Position numbers and translations under genes: made by a program. The notes beneath the pieces are model-generated. The model ran no database searches and was not told the DNA's origin. It saw only the letters and a list, made by a program, of their open reading frames with translations. A stretch of DNA of 64,000 nucleotides. Origin: Sphingomonas sp. GM_Shp_1. Lineage in GTDB: Bacteria > Pseudomonadota > Alphaproteobacteria > Sphingomonadales > Sphingomonadaceae. How positions within the stretch are numbered: position 1 is the stretch's first letter; every line of letters begins with the position of its first letter. This document shows positions 54,374-62,595 of this stretch, piece by piece. The stretch is from assembly GCF_026540895.1 (NCBI RefSeq), contig NZ_JALNUR010000009.1, forward strand, positions 34,707-98,706, written 5' to 3'.

Positions 54374-56697
54374 CGGCCATCTCCACGTCGGGCATGGCCC
54401 GCCACCGCCGCGATCAGCGCGGAGCGGTCGTAACGATAGATACTGTCGGGGTCGGCGGCCATGTCCCGCTCCCGCCGCAACCGGACCACGGGCGCCCCCG
54501 AAGCCTCGCCCGGCGCCGCATCGTCCTCCATCATCAGTCGCACGGCGGGCGCTTCGTCCTTGGGCGGTTGCAGGACGCAGCGATAGCCGTTCGCCTCCAG
54601 CACCGGGCGCAGGAACCGATCCATCCACGCCGCCCCCGCCCCATCGAGCAGGCAGAGCGGCGAACGCGCCCCCTCCCCGACGGGTGCGGTGTCGAGGAAT
54701 AGCGCGAGCGGATCGAGGATCTCGATCGGTCGCCCATCGCACACCGCGATCCCCAATATCGGCCCCGTACCGGCGGCGGGGGCGATCTCGGCGGGCAGTT
54801 GAATGATCTCCAGCGCGCCGCGAATCGCATAGGCGCATTCGGTCTCGCCATCGGTCAGGCGGATCACCTCGACCTCGCCGCCCGACGCCAGGTCGGTCGG
54901 GGCGACCGCGTCGCTATGGTGAAGCGCGATCGTCGTCTCGCCCACCACCAGTCGGACCCTTCCGCCCAGATGGTGCACGGCATCGGCGGCGACCTTTTCG
55001 ACCCGGTCGATCGCGCCCAGCGGAATGGCGCGGTGCATGCCGTCCAGATCCTCGAACAACAGGGCGGGAGCGTCCGCTTCCTCCTCGACCTCGGCGACGG
55101 CGGCGATCGCCGCGCGGTGGAAGCGCAAGCCCGCCGCCTGCGCCAGTCCGCCGCCGTCGAGCAACAGCATCGGCAGGCCGCTGTCGGGCAGGGTCTGTCC
55201 GGCATAGAGTCCGGTCGCCATCACGGCGGGCGCGGCGGGCTTCACCACCACTTCCTCGGTATCGAGCACATCGTCGACGCCCAGCGCATAGTCGCCGTCG
55301 CGGGTCGCGATGATCACCAATGTCGCCGGATCGCCCTGCCCCAGTTCCAGAAACGGCCCCAGCGGCAGCATGGGCAGGCGACGCCCACGCACCGTGGCGA
55401 TGCGAATGTCACCGACGGGGTCGATCCGCACCTGATCCCCCCGAACCTTCACGATCTCCTCGATCGTCTGGCGCGCGATGCCGAAGCGCTGGTCGCCGAC
55501 CGACACGACGATGGTCGACATGATCGAGAGGGTAAGGGGCACCTGAACCGTGATGGTCAGCCCCTGCCCCGGCCGGTTGTCGAGCGCGACGCGACCGCCG
55601 ACATGCTCGATATTGGCATGGACCACGTCCATCCCGACCCCGCGACCCGAGGTGGCGGACACGGTGTCGCGGCTCGACAGGCCGGGCTCGAAGATCAGCT
55701 TCAGCTTTTCCGCCGGGGTCATCGCGGCCACCTCGGCGGCGGTGCGGCGTTCGCTCGCCACCGCCTTGGCCGCGATGCGCGCGACGTCGATCCCGGCGCC
55801 GTCATCCTCGACCTCGATCAGGATCTGGTTGCCCGACTGGCGCGCGCTGACCCGGATCTGGCCGGTCGGCGGCTTGCCCAGCCGGCGGCGTTCGGCCGGC
55901 GGCTCGATGCCATGGTCGATCGCGTTGCGGATGATATGGACCATCGGGTCGCGCATCATCTCGATCATCTCGCGGTCCAGCTCGACATCCGCGCCGTCGA
56001 TACGCAGCGCCACCGCCTTGCCCAGTTCCGCCGCCACGTCGCGCACCATGCGCGGCAGCGCGGAGAACAGGCCGTCGACGGTCTGCATCCGGCTGCGCGT
56101 CACGGTATCGCGCATGTCGGCGACGGTCAGCGACAGCCGGTCCAGCGCCGCCTCGACGCGCGGGTCGAGCACATCGTCGCGAAGCCGCCGCGCCAGTTCG
56201 TTGCGGGCAAGCACCATGTCCGACATGCCGCTCATCATCCGGTCGAGCAGATCGACGTTCAGCCGCACGCTGCGCGGCGCGATGCGCGGCGCAGCGACGG
56301 CGCGCGCCACCGGGGCGACCAGTGCGATCGTCTTCTGCGACAGCGCCTCGATCAGCGCGACATCGTCCGAATCGTCATGGGGCGTGCCCGCCGCGATCGC
56401 CTCGACGATCGCGCCGATCCGGTCGACGATCGCCAGCACGGCATCGACCAGCGCGGTGTCCGGCACCCGCTCGCCATCGCGCACGGCGGCCAGCACATCC
56501 TCCGCCGCATGGCTTAGCCGGGCCAGGCGCGGCAGGTCGAGAAAGCCGCAGCTTCCCTTCACGGTATGGACAAAGCGGAAGATCGCATCCAGCCGCGCCC
56601 GGTCGGCGGGGGCGGCCTCCCACGCGACGATCTCGCCGGAGAGCGCCTCCAGCGTTTCGCGAGTCTCGGCAATGAATTCCTGCAGCAGGTCGTCCAT
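54370..56697 (-). CDS. cheA: chemotaxis histidine kinase CheA with extended C-terminus
   Basis: 775 aa. Hpt domain about 1-105 with phospho-acceptor His44 in FVHTVKGSCGFLDL; dimerisation helices about 145-205; HATPase about 240-390 (HIIRNAIDHGIEPPAERRRL, DDGAGIDVARIAAKA, GRGVGMDVVHANIEHVGG); CheW-like domain about 395-525 (TIVVSVGDQRFGIARQTIEE). Beyond that a second CheW-like stretch (535-680) and a tail to 775 add about 240 residues. There is no recognisable P2 domain. First of cheA-cheW-cheY-cheB-cheR; chpT lies upstream. Confidence 0.93.
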   Translation of the reverse strand: MDDLLQEFIAETRETLEALSGEIVAWEAAPADRARLDAIFRFVHTVKGSCGFLDLPRLARLSHAAEDVLAAVRDGERVPDTALVDAVLAIVDRIGAIVEAIAAGTPHDDSDDVALIEALSQKTIALVAPVARAVAAPRIAPRSVRLNVDLLDRMMSGMSDMVLARNELARRLRDDVLDPRVEAALDRLSLTVADMRDTVTRSRMQTVDGLFSALPRMVRDVAAELGKAVALRIDGADVELDREMIEMMRDPMVHIIRNAIDHGIEPPAERRRLGKPPTGQIRVSARQSGNQILIEVEDDGAGIDVARIAAKAVASERRTAAEVAAMTPAEKLKLIFEPGLSSRDTVSATSGRGVGMDVVHANIEHVGGRVALDNRPGQGLTITVQVPLTLSIMSTIVVSVGDQRFGIARQTIEEIVKVRGDQVRIDPVGDIRIATVRGRRLPMLPLGPFLELGQGDPATLVIIATRDGDYALGVDDVLDTEEVVVKPAAPAVMATGLYAGQTLPDSGLPMLLLDGGGLAQAAGLRFHRAAIAAVAEVEEEADAPALLFEDLDGMHRAIPLGAIDRVEKVAADAVHHLGGRVRLVVGETTIALHHSDAVAPTDLASGGEVEVIRLTDGETECAYAIRGALEIIQLPAEIAPAAGTGPILGIAVCDGRPIEILDPLALFLDTAPVGEGARSPLCLLDGAGAAWMDRFLRPVLEANGYRCVLQPPKDEAPAVRLMMEDDAAPGEASGAPVVRLRRERDMAADPDSIYRYDRSALIAAVAGHARRGDGR

Positions 56698-56705
56698 AAA
56701 TCCCC

Positions 56706-56730
56706 GAGGGAGCGAAAATGACGCTCCCTC
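56706..56730 (-). promoter_or_regulatory. 9-bp hairpin just upstream of cheA
   Basis: Perfect inverted repeat GAGGGAGCG-aaaatga-CGCTCCCTC. It lies between the chpT stop and the cheA start and covers the cheA ribosome-binding region, with no T-run beyond it. It may limit read-through or fold over the cheA initiation site. Confidence 0.5.
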
Positions 56731-56756
56731 ATGGCGCTACAAGATTAAAAGGGTGT

Positions 56757-57401
56757 TTACCCCGCGCGGATCGCCGCGCCCAGGATCATGGTGTTGGGGG
56801 CCGGTTCGGTGACCAGGGTCATGCCGCCATGCTCGGTCGTCAGCGTATGGACCAGAAAGGCGGGCGCGGTGCGCGACGCCAGTGGCTCGGTCCCCTGCCC
56901 CTCCATCAGCGTCCGGCGGATTTCGGGATCGAGCAAGATGCGCGGCCCCTCGATCCGGATCGCGATCTCGATCGCCTCGCGCCCAGCTTCCGCGCCGATA
57001 TCGATCGTGCCGCCGCGCGCCAGCGCCTCGGTCGCGATCAGCGCCAGGTTCATCAGAATGCGGACCGCGGGCTTGGGCAGGCTGGGCTGATCGACCAGCC
57101 AGCCCAAAGTCGTGCGGCGATTGTCGACCAGCAGCCCCTCGATCGCCGCCTTGGCCTCGCCCATGTCGACCCGGTCGGCGAAGCCGCCGCCCGCCCCGAA
57201 CGCCAGGCGAAAGAATTTCAGCTTGTTGGCCGAGGCGCGCGCGCTGTCCGCCAGCAATTCCATGCAGCGTTCGCGCATCGCCGGATCGGTCTCATCGGCC
57301 AGCAACTCCAGCCCGTTGTTGAGCGCCCCCACCGGCGACAGAAGATCGTGGCACAGTCGCGAACACAACAGGCTCGCGAAATCCACCGGGCTGACGTTCA
57401 T
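56757..57401 (-). CDS. chpT: histidine phosphotransferase ChpT
   Basis: 214 aa from ATG 57401. Marks: FASLLCSRLCHDLLSPVGAL with the phospho-acceptor His, NNGLELLADETDP, KLKFFRLAFGAGG, and a degenerate Bergerat-like C-terminal domain without clear ATP-binding boxes (PAVRILMNLALIATEALARG). In Caulobacter ChpT passes phosphate from CckA to CtrA and CpdR. Here it lies directly upstream of cheA and overlaps the JAMM protease gene by 4 nt. Confidence 0.88.
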   Translation of the reverse strand: MNVSPVDFASLLCSRLCHDLLSPVGALNNGLELLADETDPAMRERCMELLADSARASANKLKFFRLAFGAGGGFADRVDMGEAKAAIEGLLVDNRRTTLGWLVDQPSLPKPAVRILMNLALIATEALARGGTIDIGAEAGREAIEIAIRIEGPRILLDPEIRRTLMEGQGTEPLASRTAPAFLVHTLTTEHGGMTLVTEPAPNTMILGAAIRAG

Positions 57402-57850
57402 GCAAAATCCCTCGACGAATGGGGCCCTTGTGGCGCGGCTGTCACATCGACGCAAGCAAGGTCGAGCGGATCGAACCGCCCATGACGCCGACCCGCCGCC
57501 ACCGCGCGCCAGGCGGTGACCCCATTCCCGCCCGCGATCAACCAGATGGAGCCGTCCGCCACCGCATCGGCGGCGTCGCGCGGCGACGGCTCCGCCAGCC
57601 CGGTCGGGTGCGAATGGTAATGGCCGATGACCGCCGGACCGCCGCCCCTCGCCGCCCGGTGCGCGGCGATCAGCGCGGCGGGATCGATCTCGAACCGGTG
57701 CCATGGCTCGGCGGCGACATTGGCGCAGGGCATGGCGGCGGCGATATGATCCCCCTTGCCGAGCAGCAGCCCGCAGATTTCGCGGTCGGGCGAGGCGGCG
57801 GCGCTTTTGTCGATCAAATCCAGCGCGTCGCTTGAAATCGTTACGGTCAT
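57398..57850 (-). CDS. JAMM/MPN+ (Mov34) family metalloprotease
   Basis: 150 aa from ATG 57850. JAMM zinc site: Glu in REICGLLLGKGD, then HYHSHPTGLAEPSPRD (HxH-x7-SxxD). Prokaryotic stand-alone JAMM proteins cut ubiquitin-like or sulfur-carrier fusions, or unknown substrates. No ubiquitin-like or ThiS/MoaD partner is nearby. Coupled to chpT by overlapping ATGA. Confidence 0.9.
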   Translation of the reverse strand: MTVTISSDALDLIDKSAAASPDREICGLLLGKGDHIAAAMPCANVAAEPWHRFEIDPAALIAAHRAARGGGPAVIGHYHSHPTGLAEPSPRDAADAVADGSIWLIAGGNGVTAWRAVAAGRRHGRFDPLDLACVDVTAAPQGPHSSRDFA

Positions 57851-57867
57851 GCCCAATTTACTAGGCC

Positions 57868-58815
57868 ATGGACCGGGGGGTTTCCATCATCGATGCGCGG
57901 ATCGCGCCCACAGCGGACGGCTGGCGGTTGGACCGCGCGCTGGCCGATGCGGTGCCGACCCTGTCGCGCGAACGGCTGAAGGTGCTGATCGCCAGCGGCG
58001 CGGTGACGCGCGACGGCGTGATGGCGCGCGACCCCGCCAAGCGTGCGGGCGCAGGCGATCTGTTCCAGGTCGCCGTGCCCGCCCCCATTCCTGCGCATAA
58101 CGAGGCGCAGGATATTCCGCTCGTCATTGCTTACGAGGACGAACACCTCATCGTCATCGACAAGCCCGCCGGGCTGGTCGTGCATCCCGCGGCGGGCAAT
58201 CTCGACGGCACCCTGGTCAACGCGCTGCTGCATCATTGCGGCGGGTCGCTGTCGGGCATCGGCGGCGTCGCGCGGCCCGGCATCGTCCACCGGATCGACA
58301 AGGACACGTCCGGCCTGATGGTCGCGGCCAAGACCGACCGCACTCATGAGGGGCTGGCCAAGCAGTTCGCGGCGCACTCGATCGACCGCCGCTATCGCGC
58401 GATCACCGGCGGCATCCCCCGCCCGGCCGACGGCACGGTCGACGCGCCGCTCGCGCGCAGTCCGCAGAACCGCAAGAAGGTCGCGATCGTCCAAGGCGGC
58501 AAGCGTGCCGTCACCCACTATCGCACCATCGAAAAGCTGAACAACGCCGCGCTGGTTGAATGCCGGTTGGAGACGGGGCGCACCCATCAGGTGCGGGTGC
58601 ATATGCAGTCGCTGGGTCACGCCTTGCTCGGCGACCCGGTTTATGGTAGAACAAAGGGTGCTCAAAAAGCCCTGCTCGACTCACTCGATTTCCGGCGCCA
58701 AGCCCTGCACGCGGCGCATCTGGGATTTATTCATCCCATAAGTGGCAACGCTTTGGCGTTTGAGAGCCCGATGCCGCCTGACATGCAGGAACTGTTCAGC
58801 CGGCTTCACGTATAG
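57868..58815 (+). CDS. RluA/RluD family 23S rRNA pseudouridine synthase
   Basis: 315 aa. S4 RNA-binding domain at the N-terminus (RLDRALADAVPTLSRERLKV) and catalytic domain with LIVIDKPAGLVVHPAAGN, catalytic Asp in GIVHRIDKDTSGLMVAAKTD, RYRAITGG and ETGRTHQVRVHMQSLGHALL. The layout with S4 domain points to RluD, which modifies helix 69. It is divergent from the JAMM gene with an 17-nt gap. Confidence 0.93.
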   Translation: MDRGVSIIDARIAPTADGWRLDRALADAVPTLSRERLKVLIASGAVTRDGVMARDPAKRAGAGDLFQVAVPAPIPAHNEAQDIPLVIAYEDEHLIVIDKPAGLVVHPAAGNLDGTLVNALLHHCGGSLSGIGGVARPGIVHRIDKDTSGLMVAAKTDRTHEGLAKQFAAHSIDRRYRAITGGIPRPADGTVDAPLARSPQNRKKVAIVQGGKRAVTHYRTIEKLNNAALVECRLETGRTHQVRVHMQSLGHALLGDPVYGRTKGAQKALLDSLDFRRQALHAAHLGFIHPISGNALAFESPMPPDMQELFSRLHV

Positions 58816-58883
58816 CAGAAGACCGCCTCGCACCCGATGACGGGACGAAACGGAATGACGCTCCAGAAAGGGAGATAAGGATC

Positions 58884-59789
58884 ATGGCAAAAGGCAGCAA
58901 CGTCCCGGCGACGATTCCTGCGCTCGGCGGGGAGCAGTCGCTCAACCGCTATCTGGCCGAGATCAAGAAATTCCCGATCCTTGCCCCGGAGCAGGAATAT
59001 ATGCTCGCCAAGCGCTTTCAGGAGCATGGCGATCCCGAGGCGGCGGCGCAGCTCGTCACCTCGCACCTGCGTCTCGTGGCCAAGATCGCCATGGGTTATC
59101 GCGGCTATGGCCTGCCCACCTCCGAACTGATCTCCGAGGGCAATATCGGCCTGATGCAGGGTGTGAAGAAGTTCGAGCCGGATCGCGGCTTCCGCCTCGC
59201 CACCTATGCGATGTGGTGGATCCGCGCCTCGATCCAGGAATATATCCTGCGTTCGTGGAGCCTCGTTAAGATGGGCACCACGGCGGCGCAGAAGAAGCTG
59301 TTCTTCAATCTGCGTCGGATGAAGTCGAAGCTCGACGCGTTCGAGGATGGCGACCTGCGCCCCGAGGACGTGACCAAGATCGCCACCGATCTGGGCGTCA
59401 ACGAGGATGAGGTCATCAGCATGAACCGCCGCATGGCGATGGGGGGCGACACGTCGCTCAACGTCTCGATGCGCGAGGATGGCGAGGGCCAGTGGCAGGA
59501 TTGGCTGGCCGATGACGCGCCGCTGCAGGACAGTGTCGTCGCCGAGCAGCAGGAGGCGGATGTCCGCCACGACATGCTGGTCAGCGCGATGGACGACCTG
59601 AACGATCGCGAGAAGCACATCCTGACCGAGCGTCGCCTGACCGACGATCCCAAGACGCTGGAAGAACTGAGCCAGGTCTACGGCGTCAGCCGCGAGCGCG
59701 TCCGCCAGATCGAGGTGCGTGCCTTCGAGAAGCTGCAAAAGGCGATGATGCGCATCGCAGGTGAAAAGCGGTTACTGGCGGCCGCCTGA
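58884..59789 (+). CDS. rpoH: heat-shock sigma factor RpoH (sigma-32)
   Basis: 301 aa, AAGGGAGATAAGG upstream. Opens LNRYLAEIKKFPILAPEQEY; region 2 has SEGNIGLMQGVKKFEPDRGF and LATYAMWWIRASIQEYILRS; the RpoH box SWSLVKMGTTAAQKKLFFNL distinguishes it from RpoD; region 4 has DDPKTLEELSQVYGVSRERV. It directs transcription of chaperones and proteases. A 68-nt leader separates it from the pseudouridine synthase. Confidence 0.97.
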   Translation: MAKGSNVPATIPALGGEQSLNRYLAEIKKFPILAPEQEYMLAKRFQEHGDPEAAAQLVTSHLRLVAKIAMGYRGYGLPTSELISEGNIGLMQGVKKFEPDRGFRLATYAMWWIRASIQEYILRSWSLVKMGTTAAQKKLFFNLRRMKSKLDAFEDGDLRPEDVTKIATDLGVNEDEVISMNRRMAMGGDTSLNVSMREDGEGQWQDWLADDAPLQDSVVAEQQEADVRHDMLVSAMDDLNDREKHILTERRLTDDPKTLEELSQVYGVSRERVRQIEVRAFEKLQKAMMRIAGEKRLLAAA

Positions 59790-59791
59790 GC

Positions 59792-61015
59792 ATGACCGGC
59801 CGCACCGTCGTCATCGGCGGCGGCGCGGCCGGGATCGCGGCGGCACGGACGCTGCATGAAGCGGGACGCGATGTCCTGCTGATCGAGGCGGCGGACCGGC
59901 TGGGCGGGCGGGCGCGGAGTGCGCGCCTTCCTACGGGTCATGTCGTCGATCATGGCTGTGGCTGGCTTCACTCTGCCAGGCGAAACCCATGGACCGCCAT
60001 TGCCGAGCAGGCGGGCTTCACCATCGACCGCCGCTCTCCCAACTGGCAGGTCCAGTGGAACGATCTGGGCTTTCCCCCCGACGAGAAACGCGCCTCGGGT
60101 GAAGCCTATGCCCGGTTCGAGGAAGCCGCGATGGCCGCGCTCGACGGGCGCGACCGGCCGCTGTCTGATTTCGTGGCGGCGGACGATCCGTGGCGGCCGA
60201 TGATCGACGCCATATCCGGCTATGCCAATGGCGCATCGCTCGCCGAAGTGTCGCTGCATGACTGGGCGGCCTATGAGAACGCCGCCACCGACGACAATTG
60301 GGCCGTGGTCGAAGGCTATGGCACGGTCATCGTGAACCATGCGGGCGACGTGCCGGTGCGCACCGGCGTGACCGCGAGCCGGATCGACCATCGCGGCAAG
60401 ACGATCCGCGTCGAAACCTCCCAGGGTACGCTTGAGGCGGAGCACGTCATTATCGCCGTTCCCACCCCGGTGCTGGCGGAAGGCAAACTCACCTTCGATC
60501 CGCCTTTGCCCGCCAAGCAGGAGGCCGCCGCCGCGCTGCCGCTCGGGATCGCGGACAAGGTCTTCCTGTCGGTCGAGGGCCCCCTGCCTTGGCCCGCCCA
60601 TGCGCATCTGACCGGCAATCCGCATTGCCATTGCACCGCCAGCCACCGCCTATCGCCCTTCGGCTGGCCTATTATCGAGAGCTTCTTCGGCGGCCCCTGC
60701 GCCGAAGCCCTGGAGGAAGACGGCGCGGCGGCACAATTCGCCATCGACGAGTTGGTCGGATTGCTCGGCAACGACTGGCGACGGCGGCTTACCCCACTGG
60801 ACGCAACACGCTGGCGGCATGCACCGCTGATCGGCGGCAGTTACAGCCATGCCAAGGTCGGCTACACCAAGGCGCGCCAAGCGCTGGCCGAACCGGTCGA
60901 CAACCGCCTGTTCTTCGTAGGCGAGGCCTGTTCGCTGGAAGATTTCTCGACCGCGCATGGGGCTTATGAGACGGGCGTGGCGGCAGCGCGCCTGATCCTC
61001 CATTCCGCCTTGTGA
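59792..61015 (+). CDS. FAD-dependent amine-oxidase-like protein
   Basis: 407 aa. N-terminal FAD motif VVIGGGAAGIAAARTLHEAG with EAADRLGGRARS, typical of flavin monoamine oxidases; VVDHGCGWLHSA; C-terminal FAD contact RLFFVGEACSLEDFSTAHGA followed by YETGVAAA. Oxidises an amine or acts as a desaturase-like dehydrogenase; substrate unknown. It begins 2 nt after rpoH and may share its transcript. Confidence 0.87.
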   Translation: MTGRTVVIGGGAAGIAAARTLHEAGRDVLLIEAADRLGGRARSARLPTGHVVDHGCGWLHSARRNPWTAIAEQAGFTIDRRSPNWQVQWNDLGFPPDEKRASGEAYARFEEAAMAALDGRDRPLSDFVAADDPWRPMIDAISGYANGASLAEVSLHDWAAYENAATDDNWAVVEGYGTVIVNHAGDVPVRTGVTASRIDHRGKTIRVETSQGTLEAEHVIIAVPTPVLAEGKLTFDPPLPAKQEAAAALPLGIADKVFLSVEGPLPWPAHAHLTGNPHCHCTASHRLSPFGWPIIESFFGGPCAEALEEDGAAAQFAIDELVGLLGNDWRRRLTPLDATRWRHAPLIGGSYSHAKVGYTKARQALAEPVDNRLFFVGEACSLEDFSTAHGAYETGVAAARLILHSAL

Positions 61016-61063
61016 GTTCGGTCCATCTCCTTATCCTGCCCGCGACAGCCATAGGATAAGCGG

Positions 61064-61759
61064 ATGCGGACGATAGGATTGGTGGGCGGCATGAGCTGGG
61101 AAAGCTCGGCCGAATATTATCGCCTCATCAATCAGGGCGTTCGTGAGCGGCTGGGGCCGACGGCATCCGCCTCGTGCCTGCTCTGGTCCTTCAACTTCGC
61201 CGAGATCGAGGCGCTTCAGCACAAGGGCGACTGGGCCGGCCTGACCGCGCGCATGACCGATGCGGCGCAAAGGCTGGAGGCCGCCGGTGCGGATTTCCTG
61301 GTGATCTGCACCAATACCATGCACCGGACCGCGCCCGCCATCGAGGCGGCGACGGGCATTCCCCTGCTGCACATCGCCGATCCGACGGCGGAGCGGATCA
61401 AGGCGGCGGGTCTGCGCACCGTGGGGCTGCTCGGCACGGCCTTCACCATGGAGCAGGATTTCTACAAGGGGCGGCTGGCGGATCGACACGGGCTGAACGT
61501 CGTCATTCCCGATGCCGCCGACCGCGCAACGGTGCACGGGGTGATCTATGATGAATTGGTCGCAGGCCGGGTGCTGGCGCCGTCCCGCGACGCCTACCGG
61601 GCGGTCATCGAACGCCTGGTCGAACAGGGCGCCGAAGCGATCATCCTGGGATGCACCGAGATCATGCTGCTGATCGGCCCCGACGACAGCCCGGTGCCAA
61701 TTTTCGATACGACCGCGCTGCATGCCCAGGCGGCCATCGACATGGCATTGGCCGACTGA
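61064..61759 (+). CDS. aspartate/glutamate racemase family protein (YgeA-like)
   Basis: 231 aa. Marks: IGLVGGMSWESSAEYYRLIN, first catalytic Cys in LVICTNTMHRTAP, second in AIILGCTEIMLLIG, and FDTTALHAQAAIDMAL. PLP-independent two-cysteine racemases of this group often have broad amino-acid specificity. It follows the amine oxidase with a 48-nt gap and is closed by a shared terminator. Confidence 0.92.
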   Translation: MRTIGLVGGMSWESSAEYYRLINQGVRERLGPTASASCLLWSFNFAEIEALQHKGDWAGLTARMTDAAQRLEAAGADFLVICTNTMHRTAPAIEAATGIPLLHIADPTAERIKAAGLRTVGLLGTAFTMEQDFYKGRLADRHGLNVVIPDAADRATVHGVIYDELVAGRVLAPSRDAYRAVIERLVEQGAEAIILGCTEIMLLIGPDDSPVPIFDTTALHAQAAIDMALAD

Positions 61760-61775
61760 GCGACCCACACACACG

Positions 61776-61805
61776 AAAAAGGCCCCGACTTCCGCCGAGG
61801 CCCTT
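61776..61805 (-). terminator. terminator between the racemase and hydrolase genes
   Basis: On the minus strand GGCCTCG-gcggaagt-CGGGGCC (one G-U pair) followed by TTTTT, ending the alpha/beta-hydrolase transcript. On the plus strand the imperfect stem followed by CTTTC may act weakly for the racemase. Confidence 0.75.
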
Positions 61806-61829
61806 TCGCTATCGCGAGGTCTTGCCCCC

Positions 61830-62486
61830 TCACCGGATCGGCGAGTTCGGGTCCAGCCGCATGTCCAGATACCGGTCCACCGACCCCATCAGTTCGGGCA
61901 TCTCATGCTCGAAAAAGTGGTTGGCCTTGGGGATGGTATCGTGATGGATGGTGATGTGCTTCTGGGTGCGCAGCTTGTCGACCAGCTTCTGGGTCGCCGC
62001 CGGGGTCGCGACCTCGTCGGCCTCGCCCTGGATGATGATGCCCGAGGAGGGACAGGGCGCCAGGAAGGTGAAGTCGTACATGTTGGCCGGCGGCGCGACC
62101 GAGATGAAGCCGCGGATCTCCGGGCGACGCATCAGCAGCTGCATGCCGATCCACGCGCCGAAGCTGACGCCCGCGATCCAGGTGGTCGAGGCCTCCGGGT
62201 GGAAGCTCTGCACCCAGTCGAGCGCGGAGGCCGCGTCGGACAGTTCGCCGATGCCGTTGTCGAACGTCCCCTGGCTCTTGCCCACGCCGCGAAAGTTGAA
62301 GCGCAGCGTGGCGAAACCGCGCCGCTGAAAGGTCTTGTAGAGTTCCTGGACGATGCGGTTGTTCATCGTGCCGCCCGCATTGGGATGCGGGTGCAGGATC
62401 ATCGCGACGGGCGCGCGCGGACGGGGAGCGGGAGCGAAACGGCCTTCGAGGCGGCCTTCGGGGCCGGGGAAAATGACTTCGGGCAT
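61830..62486 (-). CDS. alpha/beta hydrolase (dienelactone-hydrolase-like, YsgA/CinA type)
   Basis: 218 aa from ATG 62486 (MPEVIFPGPEGRLEGRF). Alpha/beta-hydrolase fold: MILHPHPNAGGTMNNRIVQE, FNFRGVGKSQGTFDNGIGE, nucleophile Ser in IAGVSFGAWIGMQLLM, Asp in IIQGEADEVATPAATQKL and His in PKANHFFEHEMPEL. Probably a cytoplasmic esterase or thioesterase-like enzyme; substrate unknown. A longer frame to 62576 is not supported. Divergent from the cysteine desulfurase genes. Confidence 0.88.
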   Translation of the reverse strand: MPEVIFPGPEGRLEGRFAPAPRPRAPVAMILHPHPNAGGTMNNRIVQELYKTFQRRGFATLRFNFRGVGKSQGTFDNGIGELSDAASALDWVQSFHPEASTTWIAGVSFGAWIGMQLLMRRPEIRGFISVAPPANMYDFTFLAPCPSSGIIIQGEADEVATPAATQKLVDKLRTQKHITIHHDTIPKANHFFEHEMPELMGSVDRYLDMRLDPNSPIR

Positions 62487-62595
62487 CAAAACTCGCCGAT
62501 CTGGATCGCGCTGGTGGAGCGCCGGGAACCTTGCGCTATATAGGCGGCAGGCCCCTTTTCGCAATTGTTCGATCATTCCAGCTAGGCAACGAACC

